The notes: generated by a model not told the origin, from the letters alone. A stretch of DNA of 64,000 nucleotides from Chryseobacterium gambrini (GCF_900156825.1 NZ_FTOV01000001.1:682001-746000), one strand, 5' to 3'. Shown: positions 43,427 through 53,612, numbered from the stretch's first letter. Numbers and translations are program-made.

Positions 43427-44242
43427 CTAATCCTTTCCGTAAAAAAGCGAAGACATCTTGAGGTGATTACCATAAAATTCTTTGGGCGTAGATCCTGTAA
43501 ATTCTTTAAACTCTTTGATAAAGTGCACCTGGTCGTAATACTTGTTTTCGTAAGCCAGTTCTGCGAAGTTGGAAAACTGGTCGCTCAGCAACATTTTGAG
43601 CGCAGCCTGCAATCGGATCGTCCTGGATAGTTGTTTCGGGCTTAGCCCAATAGCTGAAGAAAATTTGCGTAATAATTGTTTGCGATCGATTTTGGTAAGT
43701 CTGGACAGTTCGTCAATCGGGAGTTGTCCATTGGCTGTTATAATCGTTTCAACAGTTGATTTGATAATGCGGTCAATGGTTTCGATGTCGGTCAGTCGAT
43801 CCAGTAAAAATATTTCAATAAGCTTTATTCTCTCTGAAGTGGAATTAGCATTTAAGATCTGTTGCTCAATTTCCTGTCCGTCCTTTCCAAAAAGCTTTTC
43901 CAATGAAATGGCGGTATTTTCCATCTCTTTTATCGGAATTGTGGTAAAAGGTAAAAATCCTTCTGGATAAAAGCGAACGGAGAAAATTCCTGTCTCGCCG
44001 GTCGGCTCGATCTCAAGTGGTCGATTCAATTGTCCGATGACAAAACATCTGGGCTGAATAATACTATTCTCATTATCTAAGTATTGTTTGTACAGATCGC
44101 CATAATGAAAGATCATCTCCATACATCCATCTGGAACGATGGTTTGCTTTTCAGGCGTTTCTTCTTTCGGGCTTTCCAATGTCCAATAACATTTGATAAA
44201 TGCTGTCAGGTCCTGATCCGGTTCAAATGTCTGATAATTCAT
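43427..44242 (-). CDS. AraC-family regulator with DUF6597-like N-terminus
   Basis: 271 residues. The N-terminal part (YQTFEPDQDLTAFIKCYWTLE; IVPDGCMEMIFHYGD; FVIGQLNRPLEIEPTG) matches a sensing domain common in Bacteroidota AraC proteins. The HTH region spans about 168-262 (LSRLTKIDRKQLLRKFSSAI; LAYENKYYDQVHFIKEFKEF; GSTPKEFY). It lies upstream of the truncated DUF6265-like gene on the same strand, which may once have been a target. Confidence 0.87.
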   Translation of the reverse strand: MNYQTFEPDQDLTAFIKCYWTLESPKEETPEKQTIVPDGCMEMIFHYGDLYKQYLDNENSIIQPRCFVIGQLNRPLEIEPTGETGIFSVRFYPEGFLPFTTIPIKEMENTAISLEKLFGKDGQEIEQQILNANSTSERIKLIEIFLLDRLTDIETIDRIIKSTVETIITANGQLPIDELSRLTKIDRKQLLRKFSSAIGLSPKQLSRTIRLQAALKMLLSDQFSNFAELAYENKYYDQVHFIKEFKEFTGSTPKEFYGNHLKMSSLFYGKD

Positions 44243-44441
44243 TGGCTTTTTTGATAAGATTTATTTTAAGCAATTCAAATATAATCAATCTTCGCATAGG
44301 AGATTAATGAATCATCTATCATAAACCTGCGTGATGTAATACACGTAAACCTGAAACCTGCGCAAAATGTGCACAGGTCAGATTAAAATCGGCTCGAAAA
44401 TTAAGCAACTCAACACTGATCCTGCGTAAAAATTGAGCCGG

Positions 44442-44888
44442 TCATCACTAATCTTGCGCAAAATTAGAGCCGTATACTGTTGATGCGGCTCAAGAATTAA
44501 ACCTCCATATCTCTAAATTGTATCTAGGAAAGTAAAGTAGCTCATATCCCTGCTTAAAAATTGCGCCACTTTTTTGAAAACTGGCTCAAAAATATTACCA
44601 CAAAACGTTTACCTGGCTCAAAGAGTGAGCTGTTCATCACTAACCCGGCGCAGAATTTGAGCCGGATAATGTCGATGCGGCTCAAAAATTAAACCGCCAT
44701 ATTGCTAAACTGTATCCAAGAAACTATAGCAACTCATATCCCTGTGCAAAAATTGAGCACCCTTTTTGAAAACCGGCTCAAAATTGTTACCACAACACGC
44801 TTACCTGGCTCAAAAAGTAAGCCGGTCATCCCTAACCCGGCGCAGGATTTGAGCCGGATACTGTAAATGCGGCTCAAAAATTGAGCAG
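44442..44888. repeat. Tandem repeat with a 192-bp period
   Basis: About 2.3 copies: TCATCAC at 44442 and 44634 and TCATCCC at 44826 mark exact 192-bp steps. Each copy carries several GGCTCAAAAATT or AATTTGAGCC phrases, so short inverted repeats recur inside. No coding frame is seen. Related but shorter phrases occur just upstream from about 44385. The rest of the gap (44243-44384 and 44889-45281) shows no recognisable feature. Confidence 0.7.
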
Positions 44889-45281
44889 CTCTGATATCAT
44901 TGTCTTTTCTGTTTTTTTTCTTTTCAAAAGCAATTAATACAACTGATTAATAATCAATTAAATGCAGTCATATTTCAGAGCTCTGAAAAATCAGCGATAC
45001 AATTAAGCAAGATGTGTCTTTGTATATACAAACTTTTCAAGTTGTACATCCAAAGACTCTCTTGCCTTTTTTGCAAAAAGGGGAAAAGACTTCGGAACTC
45101 GTCTTTTTCTTTGTAAACCATTTAGTAGATTCCAATTTATTCTTTTTTAATCTCCAAAAGATTCCTGAATCATTCAGATTGTTCTTATTTAGCCCACGCT
45201 CCTCTAACACTATTGTTTTCAATGTTTTAATACTACAACTTTGTAGAAGAAAACTAAGTCAAAAACAAAAATGAAGTAGTT

Positions 45282-45542
45282 ATGATCGTAAACCTAATCA
45301 CCAAAGAAGACCTTCAGGAATTTAGAACCGAATTGCTGGAAGACATACAAAACCTGTTTCAAATAAAAATTTCCCAGCAGAAATTATGGCTACGTTCGTC
45401 AGAGGTCAAAGCACTTCTGAAAATCTCCTCCGGAACATTGCAGAAGCTACGCATCAATGGAACTTTATCTTACACCCGTGTCGGCGGGACACTATATTAC
45501 AATTACAAAGACATTGAAGAAATGCTGAAAAATAAGCAATGA
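45282..45542 (+). CDS. Small HTH protein (HTH_17, excisionase-like)
   Basis: 86 residues. An N-terminal helix (KEDLQEFRTELLEDIQN) precedes the winged HTH: KLWLRSSEVKALLKISSGTL, INGTLSYTRVGGTLYYNYKDI. Small proteins like this control excision or replication genes in Bacteroidota conjugative elements. It is followed by another mobile-element gene after 25 nt. Confidence 0.8.
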   Translation: MIVNLITKEDLQEFRTELLEDIQNLFQIKISQQKLWLRSSEVKALLKISSGTLQKLRINGTLSYTRVGGTLYYNYKDIEEMLKNKQ

Positions 45543-45567
45543 TATTTCGAAGTACCAAAACTAAATT

Positions 45568-45903
45568 ATGAATTATATCAAACACCTAACAGCTTTCTAT
45601 GAAAAGGTGGCTCAGGACAATTCGCTTAATCCATCACACATCAGCCTCTATTTAGCCTTATTCCAGTTCTGGAATTTCAGCCGTTTCCGAAATCCGGTCA
45701 GTATTTCCCGCGATGAGGTAATGCGAATAAGCAAAATCCGCTCAAAAGCCACCTATCATAAATGCCTGAAGAATCTCCATTCCTCGGGCTATATTGATTA
45801 TCAGCCGTCTTATAATCCGTTTCAGGGAAGTCAGGTGGTGATGGTGGATTTTGGTGGAGAGTTGAAGGTAGCTGGAAGGAAGAATAAACTTATTTGCTTC
45901 TAA
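45568..45903 (+). CDS. Mobile-element helix-turn-helix protein
   Basis: 111 residues: NYIKHLTAFYEKVAQDNSL, NPSHISLYLALFQFWNFSRF, RDEVMRISKIRSKATYHKCL, SSGYIDYQPSYNPFQGS. The pattern fits a winged-helix regulator that follows the HTH_17 gene in many Bacteroidota integrative elements. Its presence supports an ICE ancestry for the island, although the downstream mobilisation genes are replaced by a defence operon. It ends in its own terminator. Confidence 0.78.
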   Translation: MNYIKHLTAFYEKVAQDNSLNPSHISLYLALFQFWNFSRFRNPVSISRDEVMRISKIRSKATYHKCLKNLHSSGYIDYQPSYNPFQGSQVVMVDFGGELKVAGRKNKLICF

Positions 45904-45907
45904 ATAG

Positions 45908-45937
45908 AAATCCCAATCAGTGTTTGGGATTTTTTAA
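45908..45937 (+). terminator. Terminator after the HTH gene pair
   Basis: AAATCCCAA (45908-45916) pairs with TTGGGATTT (45924-45932), followed by TTTT. Confidence 0.65.
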
Positions 45938-46075
45938 GACTGACATTAACGATAATCTATGCTGAGTTCCATTTTTTAAGAGTTTATTTACTCATAATTT
46001 ATGAACTAAAACGGTTTTAATGAAAAGTTTCAGGATATTTTTTTACAAAACAATATAAAAAAATATTATTTTATA

Positions 46076-46083
46076 TATTTTTG
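46076..46083 (+). promoter_or_regulatory. -7 box of the methyltransferase operon
   Basis: TATTTTTG matches TAnnTTTG, about 22 nt before the ATG at 46105. A -33 element is not clear. Confidence 0.4.
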
Positions 46084-46104
46084 TATATTACGAATTTTCT
46101 ATTT

Positions 46105-47193
46105 ATGGAAGAAACAAATGAACTTAAGGCTATAGATTTTTTTTGCGGTGCAGGAGGAGTGACTTGTGGTTTTAGAGAAGTCGGAATAAAAGTTTTAGCA
46201 GGAGTGGACATTGATGCAAAATTTAAAGCCACTTATGTTAAAAATAATGATGCAATTTTCATTAATGAAGATGTTTCAAATTTATCTCCCGAGGATTTGA
46301 ATAAATATGTTGAGGTAAAAATAAATGATGACAATTTAATTTTTGTGGGTTGTAGTCCATGTCAGTATTATTCTAATTTAAAATCTGATAAAACAAAATC
46401 ACAAAAGAGCAGATTGTTACTTGAGGATTTTAAAGAATTTGTTCTCCATTTTCGACCTGGTTTCGTTTTTATAGAGAATGTTCCTGGATTGGAAACAAAG
46501 GTAGGAAGTCCAATACATAATTTTAAAAAAAGTTTAAAAAAGGAAGGGTACGTTTTTGATCAAAAAGTTGTTAATGCAAAATACTTTAATGTTCCTCAGA
46601 ATAGAAGACGTTTCGTGTTAATAGCATCAAGACTTAACCCTGAGATTAAGTTACCTTTACAAGATAAAAAAAAGGAAAATATCTTAACAGTAAAAAAAGC
46701 TATTGGTAATGAAAAACTTTTTCCAAAAGTTGAAGCAGGCTTTATTGATAATTCGATATACATGCACACAGTTTCAAAGGTTAGCGATTTAAATCTGCGA
46801 AGATTAAAACAAACACCAAAAGATGGTGGTTCTAGAAAAAACTGGGAAAATGATAAAGATTTACAATTAGAGTGTTATAAAGATCACGATGGGCATTATG
46901 ATGTTTATGGAAGAATGTATTGGGATAGACCTTCTCCAACTATCACAACAAGATTCATATATACGAGTACGGGGCGTTATTCGCATCCGGAACAAGATAG
47001 AGCTATTTCCTTACGGGAAGGTGCAACATTGCAATCATTTCCTTTAGATTACAACTTTTACTCTTCAAATAAAGGTGCTGTAGCGACAATGATTGGTAAT
47101 GCAGTTCCTCCCAAATTAGCTAAAGCTATAGGGGAAACAATTTTTGAACATTGGAAATTATGGCGCAATTCAAAGCAAGAGCTAGAGCAATAG
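46105..47193 (+). CDS. DNA (cytosine-5) methyltransferase
   Basis: 362 residues from the ATG at 46105; the frame reaches back to a TTG at 46081, which sits on the promoter box. Motifs: I, AIDFFCGAGGVTCGF (9-23); IV, GCSPCQYYS with catalytic Cys86; VI, FIENVPG (about 133-138); VIII, QNRRRFVLIAS (about 165-176); X, IGNAVPPKLA (about 335). The target domain between VIII and X is short. It modifies DNA at C5 of cytosine. It overlaps the next gene by 34 nt and heads a five-gene operon whose last gene is a Vsr nuclease, so a restriction-like or defence system is likely. Confidence 0.92.
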   Translation: MEETNELKAIDFFCGAGGVTCGFREVGIKVLAGVDIDAKFKATYVKNNDAIFINEDVSNLSPEDLNKYVEVKINDDNLIFVGCSPCQYYSNLKSDKTKSQKSRLLLEDFKEFVLHFRPGFVFIENVPGLETKVGSPIHNFKKSLKKEGYVFDQKVVNAKYFNVPQNRRRFVLIASRLNPEIKLPLQDKKKENILTVKKAIGNEKLFPKVEAGFIDNSIYMHTVSKVSDLNLRRLKQTPKDGGSRKNWENDKDLQLECYKDHDGHYDVYGRMYWDRPSPTITTRFIYTSTGRYSHPEQDRAISLREGATLQSFPLDYNFYSSNKGAVATMIGNAVPPKLAKAIGETIFEHWKLWRNSKQELEQ

Positions 47194-50159
47194 ATTTACT
47201 TGGGAGACAGCAAATTGCAGGAATCCCTACAGCAATTAACGAGCTTTTCAAAAATGCTCATGATGCTTATGCTGATCATGTAGAAGTTGATTATTTCAGA
47301 AAAGAACAACTTTTTATATTGAGAGATGATGGTCTTGGTATGACCAAAGATGATTTTGAAAAAAGGTGGTTGGTTTTAGCCACAGAAAGTAAATTCTCTA
47401 ATCATAAAACACCACCGCCACCAATTGCTTTAAATAAACCTCCAAGACCCATAATGGGCGAAAAAGGTATAGGTCGATTGGCAATTGCATCAATAGGAAA
47501 ACAAGTTTTAATACTATCAAGAGCAGAGAGAGAAGGAAAACTCATGCCTTTAATGGCTGCCTTTATAAATTGGGGAATATTTGAATGCCCTGGAATTAAC
47601 TTAGATCAAGTTTTTATTCCTGTTATTGAACCTGAAAACGATTTTTTAACAGTTGAAGAACTTGAAAGTATGAAATTGTCAATGATTGAACATTTAAAAA
47701 AAATCGCTGACAATGATGATATTGAACATAAGGATTTTATCAAATTAAAAAATGAAATAGATTCTTTTAATTGCGATCCTTTTGAATTAATGGACTGGTT
47801 GCCCAATAATCTATCATTAACTGAAAAATCAGGAACACATTTTTATATTTCGCCATGTGATGAGAACTTAAATGCAAATATCGATGGTGATAAAGATGTA
47901 AGAGATGAAGCTTCAAGTCTAGAGAAGATGCTTATTGGTTTTACAAATACAATAACACCAGACCATTCAAAACCTAATATCGAAACAGCTTTCAGAGACT
48001 ACAGAGGAGATGATGGAATTTACTATGACCTTATTGGTGAGGAATCATTTATTAGTCCCGCTGAATTTAAAATTATGGATCATCATTTTAAAGGTGAATT
48101 TGATGAATTTGGCCAATTTGTTGGGAATGTAAAGGTCTATGATAATGATTTTGATAATCATAAAATAATATGGTCGGGAAATAATTTTAGAAAAACTTCT
48201 TGCGGAAAATTTTCGATTGAAACTGCATATCTACAGGGAGATATGAAGCAGTCATTATTAGAACAGGGATTATATAGTCCGATCAGGAGTAAATTAGACC
48301 GTTATGGAGGCTTATATATCTATAGAGATGGAATAAGAATATTGCCATATGGAGATAATAATTTTGACTTTTTAGATATTGAAAAAAACAGATCGAAGAG
48401 TGCAAGTTATTATTTCTTTTCCTACAGAAGAATGATAGGCATTGTAGATATCTCTAAATCAGAGAATCCAGAGCTTATAGAAAAAGCCGGGCGTGAAGGA
48501 TTTATAGAAAACAAAGCTTACCGACAATTAAGAGATATCTTAAAAAATTTTTTTGTACAACTTGCTAATGACTTTTTCAGGGAAAAAGGCAGTGGAGACT
48601 TTACATCAACTTTCTTGACAATAAGAAAAGAAAGAGAAAAAATGTACAAAGCCAAAGAGCAAAGAGAAAAAAGAGCAAAAGAAAGAAAAGATAAGTTTTT
48701 AGAAGAAATAAATACTTTTTTTGAAAGTGTGCAATCCGGCGATTTACAAAATAATATCAATGAAATTTTAAATTCTACAGAAAAGAATATGGGATCTGTA
48801 GCTTATATAGCTGATCCTGATGAAGCAAGTCAAAAACTTATTGATTATGAGTTTGAAGGTAGAAAAAAGTTAACTGAATTAAGAGTTAAAAATAAAGTTA
48901 TGTCTCCAAGAGCTTTTAGTCTTACGAGAGAACAACGAAGAAATTGGGAATCATATTTAGAAGAATATAGTCGGATCAGTAACGAGTATTTTAATAATGC
49001 TGATAAGAAAATTGAAGAATTATTAAACAGGTTTCAGTACGAACTCAATATTGAGATAAGCAGGAGGAAGAGAATTGAAAAGCATGTTGATTTAATTTCG
49101 GAAGAGGCTAAAGACACTACAAAGAAAAGGTTCGATGAGGCAAGAAATATTGCCGAGGAAATATCTTTTAAAGTACGGAGATTGACCCAAGAATTGATGG
49201 GTGATCTTGAACAAAAAATAAGACAGACAAAAATAGGTTTAACAGATATTAAATTATCCAATACGAGTGATGTTGATATATATGAAGAAATAAAACAAAT
49301 CGAAACACCAATAATTGAAGAGAAAGATTATGCAAATTCTATTTTAGAAAATATTATCCATCAATTAGATAATATTTATTGGGAAAAGGATGAATCTGGC
49401 CGTATTGTGACAAACGCTCAAATCACTGAAGCTATTGAAGAGGAATTAGAAGAAGCCAAAGAGAAAATGTTTGCTGATATTGAGTTAACACAACTTGGTT
49501 TAGCTGTCAATATTGTACATCATGAATTTAATAGTACTGTAAATTCTTTAAGAAATGGTATTCGAGATTTACAACGATGGGCGGATGTGGACAACAAAAT
49601 AGACTCAACGTATAGAAACATTAGAACCAATTTTGAGCATTTAGACACCTATTTATCTCTTTTAACACCTCTTAATCGTAGATTGTATAGAAAGGAAGAA
49701 AATATTAAAGGAGAAGAGATATACCTATTCCTTTTAGATGTTTTTAGAGGTAGAATTGATAGACATAAAATTAACTTGAGAAGAACAAAAGCATTTTCCG
49801 ATATTAAATTCAAGGGATACCGTTCCCAATTCTATCCTGTATTTGTAAACCTTGTTGACAATGCAATCCATTGGCTTAAACAAACAACAGACGATCATGA
49901 AAGAATTGTAAGATTACATGCAGACATGAACAAAAATATTTTTTATGTTTCAAACAACGGCCCAGAAATTAGTGTTGCTGATTATGAAAATATTTTTGAA
50001 TTTGGTCAATCCAAGAAAAATAATGGTAGAGGAATGGGGTTATATATCTCGAAAGAAGTTTTACGCTCTGCTGGATACACTATTTATGTAGGAGAGCCGA
50101 GAAAAGAGATGAATGTAACCTTTGTTATTTCACCAATTAACCAAGATGAAAATGAGTGA
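47160..50159 (+). CDS. GHKL ATPase with a histidine-kinase-like C-terminus
   Basis: 999 residues from the ATG at 47160 (MAQFKARARAID); a TTG at 47151 is less likely. The N-terminal half is a MutL/Hsp90/MORC-type ATPase: ELFKNAHDAYAD (about 27-38), RDDGLGMTKDD (about 56-66) and GEKGIGRLAIASIG (about 100-113). Then a Lys/Glu-rich coiled coil (about 490-740). The C-terminal part resembles a sensor kinase: VNIVHHEFNSTVNSLRNG with candidate His about 785-787, NLVDNAIHWL (about 898) and NNGRGMGLYIS (about 953-963). It has no membrane helix. Together with the receiver-like next gene it suggests an internal phospho-signal. Two GHKL domains in one chain are unusual. Confidence 0.85.
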   Translation: MAQFKARARAIDLLGRQQIAGIPTAINELFKNAHDAYADHVEVDYFRKEQLFILRDDGLGMTKDDFEKRWLVLATESKFSNHKTPPPPIALNKPPRPIMGEKGIGRLAIASIGKQVLILSRAEREGKLMPLMAAFINWGIFECPGINLDQVFIPVIEPENDFLTVEELESMKLSMIEHLKKIADNDDIEHKDFIKLKNEIDSFNCDPFELMDWLPNNLSLTEKSGTHFYISPCDENLNANIDGDKDVRDEASSLEKMLIGFTNTITPDHSKPNIETAFRDYRGDDGIYYDLIGEESFISPAEFKIMDHHFKGEFDEFGQFVGNVKVYDNDFDNHKIIWSGNNFRKTSCGKFSIETAYLQGDMKQSLLEQGLYSPIRSKLDRYGGLYIYRDGIRILPYGDNNFDFLDIEKNRSKSASYYFFSYRRMIGIVDISKSENPELIEKAGREGFIENKAYRQLRDILKNFFVQLANDFFREKGSGDFTSTFLTIRKEREKMYKAKEQREKRAKERKDKFLEEINTFFESVQSGDLQNNINEILNSTEKNMGSVAYIADPDEASQKLIDYEFEGRKKLTELRVKNKVMSPRAFSLTREQRRNWESYLEEYSRISNEYFNNADKKIEELLNRFQYELNIEISRRKRIEKHVDLISEEAKDTTKKRFDEARNIAEEISFKVRRLTQELMGDLEQKIRQTKIGLTDIKLSNTSDVDIYEEIKQIETPIIEEKDYANSILENIIHQLDNIYWEKDESGRIVTNAQITEAIEEELEEAKEKMFADIELTQLGLAVNIVHHEFNSTVNSLRNGIRDLQRWADVDNKIDSTYRNIRTNFEHLDTYLSLLTPLNRRLYRKEENIKGEEIYLFLLDVFRGRIDRHKINLRRTKAFSDIKFKGYRSQFYPVFVNLVDNAIHWLKQTTDDHERIVRLHADMNKNIFYVSNNGPEISVADYENIFEFGQSKKNNGRGMGLYISKEVLRSAGYTIYVGEPRKEMNVTFVISPINQDENE

Positions 50160-51798
50160 AAATTATTTTGAAGAATCAATTGACGTAGCTGATAATTTCA
50201 TAAAAACTATTTGTTTTGTTGACGACCAGCCTTTTTTTAACGATGCTGAAGATCCCGTTAATGAGGGAATTGACCATAGAATTAATGCAGATATTATCAC
50301 CAAAGTATTTGCAAAAAAGGGAAAATCATGTTCATTTTTTAAATATAATAAAATTGAAGATGAAGATACGGTTTTAAAATTAGCCAAAAATTGTGATGTT
50401 TCCGTATTAGATTGGAAAATCATTATGGAACCAACAGAACAAAAGGGAAAAGAGGTTAATAAAATCTTATCTGAAGAAGAGTTAGAAGAGGATGTTGATA
50501 TTGATGAGTCAAGAGGTATTTATGCAATAAAATTAATTGAGAAAATTTTAGGGGAGAATCATAAAACGCCTAAATTAATCATAGTTTTTACAGCAGAATA
50601 TGATACGGAAAAAATTGTCATTCCTATTAGGAGAAAACTTGATGAGTTAGGTATCAATTACGAAGAAAATGAAGATGAATTATATTTTCATAACGATAAG
50701 ATAAGATTATCAATTTATTTTAAGTTACCTGAAGATCGCAAACATATTTCTGAAGAAGTTAAAAGAAAAGAGGTTAATTTAGAAAGGTTACCCGAAATAA
50801 TAAATTCTGAATTTGCACAATTAACTAATGCCCTAGTACTACAGGCGGCAATTAGGGCAATTTCTGAGGTTAGGAATAATACTTATAACTTATTAGAATC
50901 ATATAATAGAAAGCTTGATCCAGCATACTTAACACATCGATCATTATTACCAAACCCGGATGATGCAGAAGATCAGCTATTAGAAATTATAGGTAGTGAT
51001 ATTAAAAGTTTAATAAAGGAAAGTGAGATTAATTCAATTATTAAAACGCGAGCACTTCCATTATTTTTAAAGGATCAATATAGGGCTGATACTTATCCAT
51101 TTGTAGTTGACAATAGAGAACAGCTTGTAAACCTCAACCCACCAGAAAATATTAATATTGAAACTTTACAATCAATAGTTTTAAATGGTGTGGAAAAAAC
51201 TTTTTATAAAAAAGAAATTCCATTTGAAGAAAATGTATTATTTTCAAAAATCTGCCATAAAAGTCTTACAAATACTTTTGCTAACAACGCGGATGAAGCT
51301 AAAATGAGTGATATAAAATTCTCAATCCTCACTACAATAAAACCAAGGTATTTGATTTCTGATTTTACAATGACATTAGGGACCATTTTGAAGGAAGAAA
51401 GAAAAGAAAGTTATTGGCTTTGTGTTCAACCTAAATGTGACTCTGTTAGAATTACTCAAAGAAAAAGATCATTCCTATTACTGAAATTAAATGCTGTTGA
51501 ATCACCGAAAAAATTTCATTTTGTTGTTAAAGTGGATGATGCGTTTAAATTTTTCAAAATTAATTATAAAATATACGATTCTCAGTTAGTAGATTTTATT
51601 ACTCATGCAAATGGTAATGTTCGCTCATTTGAAAGTGATTCCCAAATAAAGTTTAAAAGAGGTGATAATAAAGATATGTTATGGATAGGTGAATTAAAGA
51701 ATGACTTTGCTCAGAATGTAAGTAATTCATTGGCTTTTGAACTTTCGCGAGTTGGATTAGATTTATCCGAATGGCTTAGAAGATGGTCTGGGAATTAA
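50152..51798 (+). CDS. Receiver-like protein with a large C-terminal region
   Basis: 548 residues from the ATG at 50152, which overlaps the stop of the kinase-like gene by 8 nt; Met at 50146 is an alternative. The N-terminus resembles a receiver: acidic pair in ICFVDDQPFF (about 20-26), candidate phospho-acceptor Asp in VSVLDWKI (about 86), and IIVFTAEYD (about 140-148) with the conserved Thr. A long acidic insert (SEEELEEDVDIDESRG) comes between. The C-terminal 380 residues are unfamiliar and mixed, ending GLDLSEWLRRWSGN. Probably a response-regulator-like partner of the preceding ATPase. Confidence 0.68.
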   Translation: MSENYFEESIDVADNFIKTICFVDDQPFFNDAEDPVNEGIDHRINADIITKVFAKKGKSCSFFKYNKIEDEDTVLKLAKNCDVSVLDWKIIMEPTEQKGKEVNKILSEEELEEDVDIDESRGIYAIKLIEKILGENHKTPKLIIVFTAEYDTEKIVIPIRRKLDELGINYEENEDELYFHNDKIRLSIYFKLPEDRKHISEEVKRKEVNLERLPEIINSEFAQLTNALVLQAAIRAISEVRNNTYNLLESYNRKLDPAYLTHRSLLPNPDDAEDQLLEIIGSDIKSLIKESEINSIIKTRALPLFLKDQYRADTYPFVVDNREQLVNLNPPENINIETLQSIVLNGVEKTFYKKEIPFEENVLFSKICHKSLTNTFANNADEAKMSDIKFSILTTIKPRYLISDFTMTLGTILKEERKESYWLCVQPKCDSVRITQRKRSFLLLKLNAVESPKKFHFVVKVDDAFKFFKINYKIYDSQLVDFITHANGNVRSFESDSQIKFKRGDNKDMLWIGELKNDFAQNVSNSLAFELSRVGLDLSEWLRRWSGN

Positions 51799-51809
51799 AA
51801 ATTTAAGGA

Positions 51810-53612
51810 ATGTACGAATTAGACCAATTAATAAATACAGTAAGCAGAATAAAAAATTCTGGAGGTGTTCAAAAATATATAGATTTTATTCAGTTCCCAT
51901 TTTATAGAAATCTTGAATTAAATACAAAGATAAGTTTTGGATTTCCACTAACTGTTTTTATTGGTCAAAATGGTTGTGGTAAGTCTTCCTGTTTACACGC
52001 TTTATACGGCGCACCACGAAGAAGAACTCCTTATGAATTTTGGTTTGATACAAGTGTAGACCCAGTAGAATATTATGATGATCAGAAAAAAAGACATTTT
52101 TTTTGGTACAGGTTTAAAGGAGATGATAATTCTTATAAAGAGGTAGTCAAAGCAAGGATAAGAAGAAATAACGACCCTAATTATTGGGAAACTAGCCGCC
52201 CACTAGTATGGGCAGGAATGACATCCAGAGATGATGGAGAAAGAGATACCCCAATTGCTAAAGATGTTGTTTATATTGATTTTAGAGCTGAGTTGAGTGC
52301 CTTTGATAAATTTTTTCATTTTGGAAACACTTCAAGAACCTCAACAAGAAATAAACAAGAGTTTATCCGGAAGAAATCTAAACAGCTTCAAGATATAATT
52401 TCTGGACGAAAATCATTTGTATATACGAAGGCAGGAGCTATTAACAAACCGTTAAGGGTTTTAACTTTGGAAGAGCTTAAGTGGATATCCTTTATATTGG
52501 GAAAAGAATATATATCAGGAGAATATATTGAACATTCTTTTTTTAGAAATTTTGGTTATACCGTTATCTTTAATACGGGACATGCAAAATATTCGGAAGC
52601 TTTCGCAGGAAGCGGAGAAATTGCCGTAGTAAAGTTAGTTCTTAAAATTTTAGAAGCTCAAAGTTATTCTCTTATTTTACTTGATGAACCGGAAGTTTCA
52701 TTGCATACGGGAGCTCAAGAGAGATTAAAAATTTTCTTATTAGAGCAAATAAAACTTAAGAAACATCAAATAATTCTGACGAGTCATTCTCCATCATTAG
52801 TAGAGGGATTACCTAAAGAAGCTATTAAAGTATTTTATCAAAATCCTAATACTAAAAGATTTTTAGTAAAAGAAAACCTCTCTCCTGAGGAAGCATTTTA
52901 TCATATAGAGTTTCCTTTAACAAGGAAAAAAGAAATTATAGTAGAGGATATTCTGGCTCAAGAAATACTTTCGGTTGTTCTATCAGAAATTGGGCCCGAA
53001 ACTAGAAATATGTTTAATATTAAGTTTAATCCGGGAGGTGAAAGTGTTATTAAAAAAGAGTTTATATCTGTGTTCTGTAGAGAAAATAATAGTTCTAATT
53101 ATATTTTTTTTGATGGTGATCAGAAACCCAATAATAGTCATTACGATTGGACTAATTTTGCCGTATCTGATTTAACAGTTGATTTTTTAAAATCTAAAAT
53201 ACGAGAACAGACAAATGAAGAGATAAAATTTTCTGTAGATAGCTTAGGAAATGCAGGTAATGAGCAGCAACAAATAGACTTACTTAAAAAGTATTTAGAA
53301 TATTACAAGAGAAACGTATTCTATCTACCAAAAAATACTCCTGAAGAAATAATCTGGGATGATGAATTTTCAACGATGATGGCTCAATCAGTATTGGATA
53401 ACTTAAAATTTATTCAATATTCACAAGATTGTAATGCTGCTAATAGTTTTAAAAAGAAGTTTTCTGTATATACAAAATATATGATTGGAAATAATACCTC
53501 TGAAGATATTTTGAACACTCAAAAAGTATTTGTTCGGAAGTGGGTAAATGCTAAAAACCAGGACTATCAGATTCTAATTGATGCTATTAATTCCATAATT
53601 AACAATGGCTGA
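51810..53612 (+). CDS. AAA/ABC-type ATPase with TOPRIM-like C-terminus (OLD-like)
   Basis: 600 residues. Walker A GQNGCGKSS (about 51-59); an insert follows; signature-like AGSGEIAVVKL (about 269-279); Walker B LILLDEPEVSLHTG (about 289-302); H-loop LTSHSPSLVEG (about 323). After the ATPase comes a TOPRIM-like region: EIIVEDILAQEILSVVL with the Glu near 377, and IFFDGDQ with the Asp pair near 431. This is the arrangement of OLD-family nucleases. It begins 11 nt after the receiver-like gene and overlaps the Vsr gene by 8 nt, so it is part of the same operon. It may be the DNA-cutting effector. Confidence 0.78.
   Translation: MYELDQLINTVSRIKNSGGVQKYIDFIQFPFYRNLELNTKISFGFPLTVFIGQNGCGKSSCLHALYGAPRRRTPYEFWFDTSVDPVEYYDDQKKRHFFWYRFKGDDNSYKEVVKARIRRNNDPNYWETSRPLVWAGMTSRDDGERDTPIAKDVVYIDFRAELSAFDKFFHFGNTSRTSTRNKQEFIRKKSKQLQDIISGRKSFVYTKAGAINKPLRVLTLEELKWISFILGKEYISGEYIEHSFFRNFGYTVIFNTGHAKYSEAFAGSGEIAVVKLVLKILEAQSYSLILLDEPEVSLHTGAQERLKIFLLEQIKLKKHQIILTSHSPSLVEGLPKEAIKVFYQNPNTKRFLVKENLSPEEAFYHIEFPLTRKKEIIVEDILAQEILSVVLSEIGPETRNMFNIKFNPGGESVIKKEFISVFCRENNSSNYIFFDGDQKPNNSHYDWTNFAVSDLTVDFLKSKIREQTNEEIKFSVDSLGNAGNEQQQIDLLKKYLEYYKRNVFYLPKNTPEEIIWDDEFSTMMAQSVLDNLKFIQYSQDCNAANSFKKKFSVYTKYMIGNNTSEDILNTQKVFVRKWVNAKNQDYQILIDAINSIINNG

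Noticed and set aside
44442..44888. CRISPR array
   Set aside because: The repeat unit is 192 bp and degenerate throughout, with no unique spacers of constant size and no cas genes nearby.
45014..45274. 86-codon ORF before the HTH gene
   Set aside because: Phe/Leu-rich with no recognisable pattern, overlapped by an opposite ORF of similar quality. Looks like chance.
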